DNA of 64,000 bases from Methanoregula sp. Its GTDB lineage: Archaea > Halobacteriota > Methanomicrobia > Methanomicrobiales > Methanospirillaceae. Shown piece by piece: positions 8,984 to 17,945 of this stretch; the stretch's first letter is position 1; the number at the start of each line of letters is the position of its first letter. A program made the translations under genes and the position numbers. The stretch covers positions 119,805 through 183,804 of the forward strand of contig NZ_JAQTQD010000003.1 in assembly GCF_028712425.1 (NCBI RefSeq), in the 5' to 3' direction. Under the pieces are notes generated by a model. The model was given only the letters and a program-made list of their open reading frames with translations, was not told the origin of the DNA and searched no databases.

Positions 8984-10258
8984 TTAGTATCCCGTCCTGT
9001 AGCGGAGAATGGCGGCGATCCCGCCGAATGCCGAGAAGAGGATCGAGCCCTCCTCGAAATCGTCCGATATGAGCTCGACCTTGGAGCTGCTCTGGTCGGC
9101 GATCCTGGTCAGCTCGTCCACGATATCGATCTCCTCTTCAATGATAAGGGGCGCCGAGCATTTCGGGCAGTTGCCAAGAGCGATATCGGCCACGGTCTTG
9201 CCCGGCTCGATATTGATCGTCTTCTCCGTGGTGTAATCGCAGGTCTGGCACTTGATCTTCAGCCGCGATTTCCGGAGTTTCGAGGAGAGGAGGAGGGTAT
9301 CGACGGCCCCGATCTCGAGGTTGTGCCGGATGCTCTCCTCTCCGTAGGCAGCGAGCGCGTCATCCTTGACAAGTTCTTTCAAGAACTTCTCCATGATCGC
9401 CTTCTCCTTAATGACGGTCATGCCCTTTAAGGCGTCCTTTGCCGCGTCCACGAGCTCCGCGAGCCCGTCCTCGTTCGTGTAGGCAACATCGAAGAGCCCG
9501 ATGATCCGCTTCTGGACCTCGTGGTGGAGGTAGGTGCCCTTCTCGAACTCCTCTTTCGTGGGGCTCGGGCCGCCGATCAATACGCCCTTGAACCGCTCGA
9601 AATAATCCTTCTCGGCAAGGAAGATTGCGCTTGACCGCTCGCCGACTTTCGTGTAGAACTCGTCAATCGCGATCTCGCGGAGCCGGCCGAACCGGGCTGC
9701 CGACTGGCCGCCTTTCCGCATCTTGCCGGGCACGGTGGAGTTTGCCCCGCCTATGGGCTCGATCCGGTTCCCGCGCAAAAAGCCCCAGTAGGCCTCACGC
9801 TTGTCGAGAACGAGGAGGCCGTACACGTACTTCTCCTCGAGCATCTGGAGGAGCGGTTCGAGCTCGAAGCTGGAGCTGCACCGGTACATGTAGAGGTTGA
9901 TGGCCTCGGGCGGTTCGATGATGGTGCACTGGAGGTCGCTCCGGTCACCGTAGGTCCTGACGGTGCCGCAGAAGACGGCCATGCCCTTCTCGGGCGGTCG
10001 CTTGTAGTACTTGAGCCGGGAGAGGATCGAGGAGATGGCGCTCTGGACGTTTGTCCGGGTCTGCTTGCTCTTGATGTTCGCGCACTGGCCGAACTCGTCC
10101 TTGAGCTGGCCGGTCACATCGTAGATCTGCTTGTCGGGAGGGATGTAGAGGGTAATTAACTCCGTCCCGTCTCCCTGCTGCGACTGGAGTTTCTCCAGCG
10201 TCTTCTTGAACTCATAGCGCTTCCGCGCATCGTCCATCTCCACAACTTCTTCTGCCAT
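8984..10258 (-). CDS. prf1: Archaeal peptide chain release factor aRF1, 424 aa
   Basis: Recognises all three stop codons and triggers peptidyl-tRNA hydrolysis. The eRF1/aRF1 domains are visible: an N-terminal decoding domain with the stop-recognition segment NIKSKQTRTNVQSA (the NIKS motif), a central domain with the catalytic GGQSAARFGRLRE, and a C-terminal domain containing a small zinc-binding loop (CQTCDYTTEK and CPKC). An alternative TTG at 10270 would add four residues, but ATG 10258 is preferred: the sequence GAGG lies 13 bases upstream and is too close to the TTG. It is followed immediately by argS. Confidence 0.96.
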   Translation of the reverse strand: MAEEVVEMDDARKRYEFKKTLEKLQSQQGDGTELITLYIPPDKQIYDVTGQLKDEFGQCANIKSKQTRTNVQSAISSILSRLKYYKRPPEKGMAVFCGTVRTYGDRSDLQCTIIEPPEAINLYMYRCSSSFELEPLLQMLEEKYVYGLLVLDKREAYWGFLRGNRIEPIGGANSTVPGKMRKGGQSAARFGRLREIAIDEFYTKVGERSSAIFLAEKDYFERFKGVLIGGPSPTKEEFEKGTYLHHEVQKRIIGLFDVAYTNEDGLAELVDAAKDALKGMTVIKEKAIMEKFLKELVKDDALAAYGEESIRHNLEIGAVDTLLLSSKLRKSRLKIKCQTCDYTTEKTINIEPGKTVADIALGNCPKCSAPLIIEEEIDIVDELTRIADQSSSKVELISDDFEEGSILFSAFGGIAAILRYRTGY

Positions 10259-10293
10259 TGTCGGACTCAAACCTCGTTAAAGCTTAGAGCTAT

Positions 10294-11196
10294 TCACCTG
10301 CTGGGGGCATAAATTTGCGCCCATTGCATAATGATCCGCGAATCGACATCAGAATTTATGCCATGATCCCCTGAAAATTCCGTGAATGTCTTCGGCTCTC
10401 CTGCCTTATCATAGAATGCCGTCCCACTTTCGAAAGGAATGATGGGATCGGTTGCATTATGGAAGATCCAGACCGGGCGGGGCGAGATCTTCGCGAAATA
10501 GGTGCTGGGCTCGAGCGATGCGGCGAACCGGATGGGATCGCCGGAATATCCCTGCGTCGTGAAGGCATCGAGGATGCCCCAGTCCGATGTCGATATCCCG
10601 ACGTACCCTGCAAAATCCTTGTCAACGCCTGTGGCAATTGCCGCATATCTCCCGCCATTACTGGATCCGACCGCATACACCGGCACGGAGAAGCGTCCCG
10701 AGAGCATCTTCCGGGCATTGACCAGATCGCAGATGGTCAGGTAGTACTGCGGCCATTCGCCGGATTGGAACTTCGTGAAGTCCTGCTGGATCAGCTGCTG
10801 GCCAAACGGTATCCCGTCTGTCTCCCCCCCTCTGCCCCGAATATCCACAAAGAGGAACGCATATCCTGCCTGTGCGTACTGCAACATCCGTGCCTCGTGG
10901 CCTTCCGGCTTCTCACCTGCTCCAGGGACGTAGACTATTGCGGCTTTTGGCTGTTTCGGGGCTGAAAGATACGTGACCACATCGCCGGTCTGCGTATGCA
11001 TTACGATCCGGGTTTTCGTGTACGTCTCGTTGGAGAAGAGGACATCCTCGCTCGTTGTAACTGGTGCGCACGTGACCGAGAGGGCACCGCTGCTGTCCAC
11101 GGAATACGAGGCCTTTGTTCCGGTGCCGGAACACCCGGCAAACGCTGCCGCTGCGATAAGGACTGCTGCCAGGACGAGGGCGGGAACAGCTCGCAT
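10294..11196 (-). CDS. Exported lipoprotein alpha/beta hydrolase, 300 aa
   Basis: The N-terminus is a lipoprotein signal (hydrophobic stretch of about 20 residues ending in the lipobox AFAGC), so the mature protein should be anchored outside the membrane. The rest is an alpha/beta hydrolase of the dienelactone hydrolase/prolyl oligopeptidase type. It has the HGxxx-equivalent segment VYVPGAGEKPEGHE, the nucleophile elbow GSSNGG with Ser as probable nucleophile, an acid in NATDPIIPFES, and the catalytic His in GDHGI near the C-terminus. The substrate is unknown. It lies between the Nudix gene and prf1 in the same direction with short gaps, so it may be part of the que/translation transcript although it is not functionally related. 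Confidence 0.8.
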   Translation of the reverse strand: MRAVPALVLAAVLIAAAAFAGCSGTGTKASYSVDSSGALSVTCAPVTTSEDVLFSNETYTKTRIVMHTQTGDVVTYLSAPKQPKAAIVYVPGAGEKPEGHEARMLQYAQAGYAFLFVDIRGRGGETDGIPFGQQLIQQDFTKFQSGEWPQYYLTICDLVNARKMLSGRFSVPVYAVGSSNGGRYAAIATGVDKDFAGYVGISTSDWGILDAFTTQGYSGDPIRFAASLEPSTYFAKISPRPVWIFHNATDPIIPFESGTAFYDKAGEPKTFTEFSGDHGINSDVDSRIIMQWAQIYAPSR

Positions 11197-11199
11197 TCT

Positions 11200-11700
11200 T
11201 CAGCACCCCAGGCAGCGCTGTATCAGGCAGATGGTCTTCCCGTCAATGATCCTGCCGTCGCGGATCATTGCCGGCAGGTCTTTTATGGCAACATCGATCA
11301 CTTCGATTACTTCGTCCTCGTCCTTCCCGTATTCCTGCGAGGGCGAGAGGTCGCGGGCCTCGAACAGGAAGATCTTCTCGTCCGTGAACCCGGGCGTCGT
11401 GTAGATGAATCCTTTTGGCACGATCGATTTTGCCGCAAACCCGGTCTCCTCGATCAGTTCCCGACCGGCCGTGGCAAGGGGCTCCTCTCCCTGCTCCATC
11501 GTCCCTGCCGGGGCCTCGATGATGTACTGGTCGATGGCGTACCGGTACTGTTTCAGAAGTTTGCACCGGTCCCCGTCAATGGGAAGGATTGCAACCGCGT
11601 TACTCGGGTGGACGATCACCTTCTCGCGTTCAATCCCGTTGGGGAGCCGGATCTTCTTAGTCTCGATCCATAAACGCCTGCCGCGGAAGATCTCAGTCAT
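11200..11700 (-). CDS. Nudix hydrolase, ADP-ribose pyrophosphatase-like, 166 aa
   Basis: Contains a complete Nudix box: the G of PAGTMEQGE, then E in GEEP, and AGRELIEETGF (the REUXEEXGU core). The preceding strand segments (VIVHPSNAVAILPID, LLKQYRYAID) and the following TPGFTDEKIFLFEARDL match the ADP-ribose/nucleoside diphosphate-sugar pyrophosphatase subgroup. The predicted reaction is hydrolysis of ADP-ribose or a related nucleotide sugar to AMP and a sugar phosphate in the cytoplasm. It sits 1 bp after queC and 3 bp before the hydrolase gene, in one run of minus-strand genes. Confidence 0.88.
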   Translation of the reverse strand: MTEIFRGRRLWIETKKIRLPNGIEREKVIVHPSNAVAILPIDGDRCKLLKQYRYAIDQYIIEAPAGTMEQGEEPLATAGRELIEETGFAAKSIVPKGFIYTTPGFTDEKIFLFEARDLSPSQEYGKDEDEVIEVIDVAIKDLPAMIRDGRIIDGKTICLIQRCLGC

Positions 11701-11701
11701 C

Positions 11702-12367
11702 TCATCCCTCGTACTCGATGGGATCTTTCATGCCGAGAGCAGCAAACGCCTCCTGCCGGAAGTGGCACGAACCGCAGGTGCCGCAGGCTTTTCCCTCATT
11801 CCGGTAGCAGGACCACGTATGCTCGTACGGCACGCCGAGTTTCATGCCCACGCGGAGGATATCGGTCTTTGTCATCCGGATGAACGGAGTCTTCAGCGTA
11901 ATCTTTGTCGTCTCCTTTGTCCCGAGATCGATGACCTTCTGGAATGCATCAATGAACTGCGGCCGGCAGTCCGGGTACCCGCTGTAATCCAGCGACTGGA
12001 CCCCGATATAGATTGCTTCGGCGCCGTTTGCCTCGGCAAAACTCGTGGCAATGGAGAGGAGGTTCGCGTTCCGGAACGGGACATAGGTATTGGGCACCAG
12101 TGTACGGTCTGGGTCGAACGCCTCCATAGCCATCTCCCTGTCCGTCAGGCTGCTTGTGCCGAACTGCGAGAAGTACCCGACATCAACTTCAATCAATTCC
12201 TGTGCATCCAGGAGGGAGGCGATCTTCTTTGCGCAGGCCAGTTCTTTGCCCTCTGTTCTCTGGCCGTAATTCAGGTGCAGGGCGCAGATATCGTACCCCT
12301 CACTCTTTGCAAGGTAGGCGAGCGTTGAGGAGTCCATTCCTCCCGACAATAAACAGACCGCCTTCAT
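11702..12367 (-). CDS. queC: 7-cyano-7-deazaguanine synthase QueC, 221 aa
   Basis: Converts 7-carboxy-7-deazaguanine to preQ0 using ammonia and ATP. The PP-loop is [17 protein letters not shown] at residues 6-22. The zinc-binding cysteines are near the C-terminus ([19 protein letters not shown]). In archaea preQ0 is inserted at position 15 of tRNA by TgtA and converted to archaeosine. The start overlaps the last base of queE (12367), so queD-queE-queC form a tightly packed biosynthetic set; the GTP cyclohydrolase and transglycosylase genes are not in the window. Confidence 0.95.
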   Translation of the reverse strand: MKAVCLLSGGMDSSTLAYLAKSEGYDICALHLNYGQRTEGKELACAKKIASLLDAQELIEVDVGYFSQFGTSSLTDREMAMEAFDPDRTLVPNTYVPFRNANLLSIATSFAEANGAEAIYIGVQSLDYSGYPDCRPQFIDAFQKVIDLGTKETTKITLKTPFIRMTKTDILRVGMKLGVPYEHTWSCYRNEGKACGTCGSCHFRQEAFAALGMKDPIEYEG

Positions 12368-12975
12368 TATTTCACTCCGATGATCTTATGCAACTGCATC
12401 TGCATCCGGGCCGGCAGGGTGTTCGTTAACAGGAATTTCGAGATCACCTTGTAATCCGTACCGAAGACCGGCGAGATGAAGATCTCGCCCGCAATCGGGT
12501 ACGTGGCGATGACGCCCTGTGCATACCGGCAGTCCTCCTCGTCCTTGACAACAAACTTTACGCTGTCCTGCGGGCGGATCTTCGATAAGAGGGAAAGGTC
12601 GCTCTTCTCTCCCGACGACGGGCACTTGACATCCATGCAGACCGATACAAAGGGCTGGAGCCGGGAGAAATCGATTGTCCCGTTGGTCTCGATATCAATA
12701 ACCGATCCCCGCTTAACGAGCGAGGCAAGGAGTGGCTCCAGATCATCAGCCTGGAGAAGTGGTTCGCCACCGGTAACGCAGACATAGGGAGGGTTGATGC
12801 GCCAGAGATGTTCAAGAACCATGTCCCTGCTCATCTCCCTGCCGCCGGTCCGCGATTCGGGCGTATCGCACCACCGGCAGTTCAGGTTGCAGCCTGCAAG
12901 CCGGATGAACAGGCAGGGCTTCCCCTGGTTCTTCCCCTCTCCCTGCAGGCTCCGGAATATCTCTGCGACCTTCAT
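12367..12975 (-). CDS. queE: 7-carboxy-7-deazaguanine synthase QueE, 202 aa
   Basis: A radical SAM enzyme making 7-carboxy-7-deazaguanine from 6-carboxytetrahydropterin. The N-terminus [16 protein letters not shown] is characteristic. The cluster-binding motif is [13 protein letters not shown], that is CxxxCxxC, and VTGGEPLLQ is the GGEP SAM-binding strand. The product feeds QueC, whose gene follows with a one-base overlap, and the substrate comes from QueD, whose gene precedes it by 4 bp. Confidence 0.95.
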   Translation of the reverse strand: MKVAEIFRSLQGEGKNQGKPCLFIRLAGCNLNCRWCDTPESRTGGREMSRDMVLEHLWRINPPYVCVTGGEPLLQADDLEPLLASLVKRGSVIDIETNGTIDFSRLQPFVSVCMDVKCPSSGEKSDLSLLSKIRPQDSVKFVVKDEEDCRYAQGVIATYPIAGEIFISPVFGTDYKVISKFLLTNTLPARMQMQLHKIIGVK

Positions 12976-12979
12976 TCCT

Positions 12980-13384
12980 TCATTCCGTTATCTCGGCGCA
13001 GGATGTCGGAGACTCCCAGACCCGGATCTTCGTCACCCGTGCCTGGATCCCCATCTCGTGGCAGGTTTTGTGGATGTCGTCGCGGATGAGGACGGCGATC
13101 AGTTCGCTCGTGGGGTCACCGGGCGTCGTGATCACCGGGTGGAACTCGGCAATGCGGGGGATCATCGGGTCCTCCCTATTGAGAATGATCTGGTGGTCGT
13201 ATTTTTCCACCACTTTCTTGATTAAGGAGTAATCGATCACGATCTGCGTATCCGGGGCCGGCTCGCCCTCCATCCAGACCTCGATCTTCCACCGGTGCCC
13301 GTGGAGGTTAGCGCACTTCCCGTGATAGTGGAGCAGGCGGTGGCTCGTATCAATCTGCACCTCTTTGTAGATGCCGGTCTTCAT
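12980..13384 (-). CDS. queD: 6-carboxytetrahydropterin synthase QueD, 134 aa
   Basis: A PTPS-family T-fold enzyme converting 7,8-dihydroneopterin triphosphate to 6-carboxytetrahydropterin. Zinc-ligand histidines are visible in DTSHRLLHY and in KCANLHGHRWKIEV. The conserved Cys of the active site is in HGKCANLHGH. It is the first gene of the minus-strand que/translation cluster. Its promoter lies in 13385-13450, back to back with the rps12 promoter; an AT-rich TAACATTTTATCC on the minus strand is a possible TATA region. Confidence 0.93.
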   Translation of the reverse strand: MKTGIYKEVQIDTSHRLLHYHGKCANLHGHRWKIEVWMEGEPAPDTQIVIDYSLIKKVVEKYDHQIILNREDPMIPRIAEFHPVITTPGDPTSELIAVLIRDDIHKTCHEMGIQARVTKIRVWESPTSCAEITE

Positions 13385-13468
13385 TGCTCAGCTTGGTGCG
13401 CCCATGGGGATAAAATGTTATTATCCACTAGAACCAATAGAGTAAGACAGGCAGGTGGGATGCCACAA

Positions 13469-13523
13469 TTTATAAATCGATAACCCGCGTAGTACATTAT
13501 CCCAGTGTGGGTTATCGATAACC
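13469..13523 (+). promoter_or_regulatory. rps12-rps7-EF2 promoter region with a repeated ATCGATAACC motif
   Basis: A strong TATA-like box TTTATAAAT lies at 13469-13477. TCGATAACCC (13477-13486) and GGGTTATCGA (13509-13518) are perfect 10-bp inverted repeats with a 22-base spacer. The decamer ATCGATAACC also occurs directly twice (13476-13485 and 13514-13523), because the second copy is centred on the palindrome TTATCGATAA. The first copy abuts the TATA box and the second lies at or after the predicted transcription start (about 13500). This arrangement suggests a protein-binding operator or an RNA hairpin in the leader. Confidence 0.55.
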
Positions 13524-13550
13524 ACATAATCACATTACAGAGGCTATTTA

Positions 13551-13979
13551 ATGGGACAGGGTAAATTCGCAGCCAGAAAACTGGTTCGGGACTCCAATAA
13601 GTTCCGGTGGGCAGACAAGAACTACGCCCGCCGCGAACTCAATCTCGATGTAAAGTCGGATCCCCTCGAGGGCGCTCCGCAGGCGAGAGGTATCGTACTT
13701 GAGAAGATCGGTGTTGAAGCCAAGCAGCCCAACTCGGCAATCCGGAAGTGCGTGCGCGTCCAGCTCATCAAGAACGGACGACAGGTCAGCGCTTTTGCCG
13801 TTGGCGACGGTGCCATCAACTTCATCGACGAACACGATGAAGTCGAGATCGAAGGCATCGGCGGCCGTCTCGGTCGTTCCATGGGAGATATCCCGGGCGT
13901 CCGGTTCGTCGTTACCAAGGTGAACAACGTCTGCCTCCACGAGATGGTGATTGGCAGGAAGGAGAAACCGCGCAGGTGA
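13551..13979 (+). CDS. rps12: 30S ribosomal protein S12, 142 aa
   Basis: Universal uS12 of the decoding centre, archaeal/eukaryotic (S23e-like) length and sequence. It has the conserved loop [21 protein letters not shown] and the [18 protein letters not shown] segment. GAGG about 8 bases before the ATG serves as the ribosome binding site. It is the first gene of the S12-S7-EF2 operon, the archaeal equivalent of the bacterial str operon. Confidence 0.97.
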   Translation: MGQGKFAARKLVRDSNKFRWADKNYARRELNLDVKSDPLEGAPQARGIVLEKIGVEAKQPNSAIRKCVRVQLIKNGRQVSAFAVGDGAINFIDEHDEVEIEGIGGRLGRSMGDIPGVRFVVTKVNNVCLHEMVIGRKEKPRR

Positions 13980-13984
13980 TTTGG

Positions 13985-14560
13985 ATGTCAGAAGCCGGAA
14001 AGAAACTCCTGTTCAACCTGTATGATGCCTCCGAAGTCAAGGTCACTGACCCCAGCCTCGTGCGCTACGTGAACCTCACGGCGCAGATCATCCCCCACTC
14101 CTGCGGCAAGTTCTCCCGCCAGGAATTCGGCAAGAGCAACATGATGATCGTAGAGCGGCTCATCAACCGCCTGATGCAGACCGAGAATAATACCGGAAAG
14201 AAGCAGCTGGCCATCCGGATCGTGCGGGATGCATTCGAGACCATCCACAAGAAGACCAAGAGGAACCCGATCGAGGTCCTGGTTGAAGCAATCGGCAACT
14301 CCGGTCCCCGCGAAGAGACCGTCCGCTTAAAATACGGTGGCATCAATGTCCCGAAGTCGGTCGACACCGCACCCATGCGCCGGGTCGACACGGCAATCCA
14401 CTTCCTTGCCGAGGCAACCTTAAAGGGCTCCGGCTCCGGCAAGAAGCGCGCAAGCGCAGTCCTCGCTGATGAGATCATCGCCGCCTCCAAGGGCGACATG
14501 AAGTGCTACTCGGTAGGGAAAAAGGAAGAACGCGAACGGATCGCGAAGTCCGCACGGTAA
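13985..14560 (+). CDS. rps7: 30S ribosomal protein S7, 191 aa
   Basis: uS7, a primary 16S rRNA 3'-domain binder. The family signature is seen in GKSNMMIVERLINRLMQ and RKTKRNPIEVLVEAIGNSGPREETVRLKYGG-like sequence (KKTKRNPIEVLVEAIGNSGP). The in-frame ATG at 13976 overlaps rps12, but the ATG at 13985 has GGTGAT 6 bases upstream and gives the usual N-terminus MSEAGKKLLFN. The rps12 stop overlaps this ribosome binding site, consistent with coupled translation. Confidence 0.96.
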   Translation: MSEAGKKLLFNLYDASEVKVTDPSLVRYVNLTAQIIPHSCGKFSRQEFGKSNMMIVERLINRLMQTENNTGKKQLAIRIVRDAFETIHKKTKRNPIEVLVEAIGNSGPREETVRLKYGGINVPKSVDTAPMRRVDTAIHFLAEATLKGSGSGKKRASAVLADEIIAASKGDMKCYSVGKKEERERIAKSAR

Positions 14561-14587
14561 TCACATCTTTTTTTCGAGGTCATTTTC

Positions 14588-16783
14588 ATGGTCCGCGGCA
14601 AAAAATCCATTGAGCGAGTAACCGAGCTCATGAAAGATCCGAAGCACATTCGGAACATCGGTATTGTAGCACACATCGACCACGGCAAGACAACCCTTTC
14701 CGACAACCTGCTCTCCGGCGCGGGTATCATCTCCGAGGAGCTTGCCGGCAAACAGCTCTTCATGGACTCGGACGCGGAAGAGCAGGCCCGTGGTATCACC
14801 ATCGACGCATCCAACGTCTCGATGGTCCACGAGTACGATGGCCAGGACTATCTCGTCAACATGATCGACACGCCCGGTCACGTTGACTTCGGTGGCGACG
14901 TCACCCGTGCCATGCGTGCAGTGGACGGAGCAGTCGTCCTCGTGGACGCTGTCGAGGGCACGATGCCCCAGACCGAGACCGTGCTCCGGCAGGCATTAAA
15001 GGAGCAGGTCCGCCCGGTCCTCTTCATCAACAAGGTCGACCGGCTCATCAACGAGCTGAAAGTCGACGATCAGGAGATGCAGATCCGGCTCGGCAAGGTC
15101 ATTGACAAGGTCAACAAGCTCATCAAGGGCATGAACGAGGAGGCCTACAATAACGGCTGGAAGCTCGACGCATCCAAGGGAACCGTTGCGTTTGGCTCCG
15201 CGCTCTACAACTGGGCAGTCTCGGTTCCGTTCATGCAGAAGAGCGGCATCTCGTTCAAGGTCGTATACGAGAAGTGTCGCGCAGGTGATATGAAATACCT
15301 GGCCAAGAACAGCCCGCTCTCTGAAGTGGTCCTCGACATGGTCGTGCGCCACCTCCCGAACCCCTTAGATGCCCAGCCCCGGCGTGTCAACGTCATCTGG
15401 CATGGCGACAAGGAGTCAAAGGAAGGAAAGTCCATGCTCGCCTGCGACCCGAATGGTCCGGTTGCCATGATGGTCACCGACATCTCGTTCGACCCGCATG
15501 CAGGAGAGGTCGCCACCGGGCGTCTCTTCTCCGGCTCTCTCAAGCGGGGCGACGGCCTCTATATCATGGGCGCAGCCAAGAAAGAGAACCGCCTCCAGCA
15601 GGTCGGTATCTTCATGGGCCCGAAGCGTGTCGAGGTCGATGAGATTGTTGCCGGTAACATCGCCGCGGTCACCGGTCTCAAGGACGCGATTGTCGGTTCA
15701 ACCGTCTCCAGTCTCATGGAGATGACACCGTTCGAGTCGCTCAAGCACTACTCGGAACCGGTCATGACCGTTGCAGTCGAGGCAAAGAACATGAAGGACC
15801 TGCCAAAGCTCGTTGAAGTGCTCCGGCAGGTTGCAAAGGAAGACCCCACCCTCAATATCTCGATCAACGAAGAGACCGGCGAGCACCTGATCGCCGGTAT
15901 GGGTGAGCTGCACCTTGAGATCATCACCGGTCGTATCAAGCGCGACAAGGGTGTCGAGATCATCACCTCCCCGCCGATTGTGGTGTACCGTGAGACGGTC
16001 ACCGGCGTAGTGGAGAATGTCGAAGGCAAGTCCCCGAACCGCCACAACCGGTTCTACTTCACCCTCTCACCCCTCCCCGATGAGATCGTCGCCCTGATCA
16101 AGGCCGGCGAAGTCACGATGAACCAGCAGGCCCTTGAGCGCCGTGACGTGCTCATCAAGGCAGGCATGGACAAGGATGAGGCTAAGAGCGTCAAGGACAT
16201 CAAGGGGACCTGCATGCTCATCGACATGACCAAGGGTATCCAGTACCTCAACGAGACGATGGAACTGATCATCGAGGGCATCCACGAAGCCCTTGCCGGC
16301 GGCCCGCTCGCGGACGAACCGGTCCAGAACCTCAAGATGGTCTTAACCGATGTCAAGCTCCACGAGGACGCGATCCACCGCGGCCCCGCGCAGGTCATCC
16401 CTGCGGTCCGTGGCGCCATCAAGGGCGGCATGCTCCTCGCAGGCGACTCGCTCTTAGAGCCAGTCCAGAAGATCCAGATCACCGTCCCGATGGACCAGAT
16501 GGGCGCTGCCACCTCCCAGATCCAGGGCCGGCGCGGTCAGGTCTTCGATATGGAAAGCCTGGGTGACACTATCACCGTTGCCGGCAAGGCACCGGTCGCC
16601 GAGCTCTTCGGGTTTGCCGGTGACATCCGGTCTGCAACCGAAGGCCGTGCCATGTGGAACACCGAGTTCGCAGGCTTCGAGCTCGTCCCGAACAACATGG
16701 TCAAGGAAGTCGTTGTCGGCATCCGCAAGCGGAAGGGCTTAAAGGAACAGATGCCCCAGCCGAACGATTACCTCGCCGTATAG
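14588..16783 (+). CDS. fusA: Translation elongation factor EF-2, 731 aa
   Basis: The archaeal translocase GTPase. The G1 motif is [15 protein letters not shown], the switch I region contains [10 protein letters not shown]3 is [10 protein letters not shown], and G4 is NKVD. The domain IV tip contains the segment [21 protein letters not shown], where His in HRGPAQ is the residue normally converted to diphthamide. Full length for the family. It follows rps7 by 27 bp; a GAGGT motif precedes the start. EF-1 alpha and S10, which often follow in archaea, are absent here; instead the operon ends at a T-rich stretch. Confidence 0.97.
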   Translation: MVRGKKSIERVTELMKDPKHIRNIGIVAHIDHGKTTLSDNLLSGAGIISEELAGKQLFMDSDAEEQARGITIDASNVSMVHEYDGQDYLVNMIDTPGHVDFGGDVTRAMRAVDGAVVLVDAVEGTMPQTETVLRQALKEQVRPVLFINKVDRLINELKVDDQEMQIRLGKVIDKVNKLIKGMNEEAYNNGWKLDASKGTVAFGSALYNWAVSVPFMQKSGISFKVVYEKCRAGDMKYLAKNSPLSEVVLDMVVRHLPNPLDAQPRRVNVIWHGDKESKEGKSMLACDPNGPVAMMVTDISFDPHAGEVATGRLFSGSLKRGDGLYIMGAAKKENRLQQVGIFMGPKRVEVDEIVAGNIAAVTGLKDAIVGSTVSSLMEMTPFESLKHYSEPVMTVAVEAKNMKDLPKLVEVLRQVAKEDPTLNISINEETGEHLIAGMGELHLEIITGRIKRDKGVEIITSPPIVVYRETVTGVVENVEGKSPNRHNRFYFTLSPLPDEIVALIKAGEVTMNQQALERRDVLIKAGMDKDEAKSVKDIKGTCMLIDMTKGIQYLNETMELIIEGIHEALAGGPLADEPVQNLKMVLTDVKLHEDAIHRGPAQVIPAVRGAIKGGMLLAGDSLLEPVQKIQITVPMDQMGAATSQIQGRRGQVFDMESLGDTITVAGKAPVAELFGFAGDIRSATEGRAMWNTEFAGFELVPNNMVKEVVVGIRKRKGLKEQMPQPNDYLAV

Positions 16784-16814
16784 AACAGTCCCAAAACACC
16801 CATTACCCAGTCCC

Positions 16815-16831
16815 TTTTTTTCATAATTTTT
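16815..16831 (+). terminator. T-rich terminator after EF-2
   Basis: A run of seven T followed by CATAATTTTT lies about 30 bp after the EF-2 stop. Poly-T tracts on the non-template strand are the usual intrinsic termination signal in archaea. There is no strong hairpin. Confidence 0.5.
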
Positions 16832-16890
16832 CAGTTCAGGGTCGATGCCTTGGACGAGTAGATTCCTGAATCGTCTGATGGTTTCCCGTG

Positions 16891-17115
16891 CTACAACAGA
16901 GCAATGAACTCATCCCTGCTGATCTTTGCCTAGGATAAAATAGATGTAAGTGTTTTTGGTGTAATGATTGTCCCGGCATGAACGGGTACTGTAACAAGGC
17001 AGTCTTTTTCCTCATGGTAGAGATAATGGTGACTCCCTCTTGTATGGACGAGGGAAAAGCCTGCACGCTGAAGGGCTTTAAGTTCTTTGTCGCCCGTTAC
17101 CCGGGGAAGTGTCAT
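16891..17115 (-). pseudogene. hicA: HicA-type mRNA interferase with in-frame amber codon
   Basis: The N-terminal 61 codons encode a HicA toxin: LPRVTGDKELKALQRAGF, then the catalytic-loop His in TRGSHHYLYH, then VPVHAGTIITPKTLTSILS. A TAG at 16930-16932 stops the frame at the point where HicA proteins usually continue with Q-A-G-(I/L)-S-x-E-E-F. Reading on in the same frame gives AKISRDEFIALL and then a second TAG at 16891, which is exactly the expected C-terminal helix. A single CAG to TAG change would explain the interruption. The toxin is therefore either a shortened 61-aa protein or inactivated. It overlaps the hicB stop by 4 bp. Confidence 0.75.
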
Positions 17116-17342
17116 GCAATGACCGGGTCCTGAATGGTCACTTCTACTTCAACCGGCACCGGCTTTTTGAGAATTTTTAACGTCTCAATGTACCCGGCAA
17201 TTGCTTCTTCGATATTTTTCCGGGCCTCGTCCCAGGTATCTCCCTGAGAAATGCAACCGGGAAGGGAGGGGACTGTCACGGTGAAGCCTCCGCTCTCATC
17301 TCTCTCCATCAGCACTGTGTAGCGCATCCGAGTCTGTTTCAT
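17112..17342 (-). CDS. hicB: HicB-type antitoxin, 76 aa
   Basis: A partial RNase H-fold HicB domain: RYTVLMERDESGGFTVTVPS, then LPGCISQGDTWDEARKNIEEAIAGYIETL, the signature of HicB antitoxins. It ends in a short acidic/hydrophobic tail (VEVEVTIQDPVIA) without an added ribbon-helix-helix DNA-binding domain, so autoregulation through this protein alone is uncertain. The gene precedes hicA with a 4-bp overlap, antitoxin first. The antitoxin frame is intact while the toxin frame is interrupted. Confidence 0.85.
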   Translation of the reverse strand: MKQTRMRYTVLMERDESGGFTVTVPSLPGCISQGDTWDEARKNIEEAIAGYIETLKILKKPVPVEVEVTIQDPVIA

Positions 17343-17555
17343 GCGGGCCTCCCTTTTTTGCGATCAACCATTATCTTCGTGAAAGAATTATAGTATCTTC
17401 CGGTGATGGCCGGAGTTGTCCGGTAATCGCACGGATCGATCAGCTAACCGTGCCGGTCAAATAATTATTTAACAAAATTTATCCTAATTACTTTATTCCA
17501 TGTTTGAATGTCTGTTTCTTCCAAAAACATTTCCCAATGTGCAGGAGCGTGCAGC

Positions 17556-17945
17556 ATGATCCGGACTGCCCGCCCGCACCGTGCGCTGCCCGAAGCGATC
17601 GCGATTGCACGCGAGCGCGGGAAGGTCCAGGTTTCGATCCGGTGCCCAGAGGCCCGGTACCATTTCACGATTGACGCAACAACAACCGGCGCGTTCGTCC
17701 GCGTGAGGTTCTCGCCCCGGATCCTCGCGGAGGCTGCCGATATCGCGTTTGCGTTCCGGGGAGAGATCGTGCGGCTCCGGGCGATCATGCGGGACGTGGC
17801 CCTCACCCGCGAACTCTGGCTCCGGTCCAAGCATGGCACGTGGCGGTTCTTCCGCGTGACTGCAGACGGGATCGTTGAGATCGACCGGTCCGGGCGGGAT
17901 CTTCCGGATGCAGAGGGGACGGGGTCCGGGCCGGTGAGGGTTTAA
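17556..17945 (+). CDS. Hypothetical protein, 129 aa
   Basis: I do not recognise the family. The protein is basic and Arg-rich with alternating strands and helices (VQVSIRCPEARYHFTIDATT, then AEAADIAFAFRGEIVRLRAI, then LWLRSKHGTWRFFRVTADGIVEID), resembling a small cytoplasmic domain. GC content and codon use match the GC-rich host genes rather than the AT-rich island that begins just downstream. The start at 17556 is preferred over the in-frame ATG at 17508 because GGAG lies 8 bases before it. An AT-rich promoter-like region (AATAATTATTTAACAAAATTTAT) is upstream near 17460-17485; with this start the leader would be long. Confidence 0.6.
   Translation: MIRTARPHRALPEAIAIARERGKVQVSIRCPEARYHFTIDATTTGAFVRVRFSPRILAEAADIAFAFRGEIVRLRAIMRDVALTRELWLRSKHGTWRFFRVTADGIVEIDRSGRDLPDAEGTGSGPVRV

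Noticed and set aside
16930..16932. Pyrrolysine at the hicA amber codon
   Set aside because: Pyl use is not expected in this order and no Pyl machinery or downstream signal is visible; a simple nonsense mutation is more likely.
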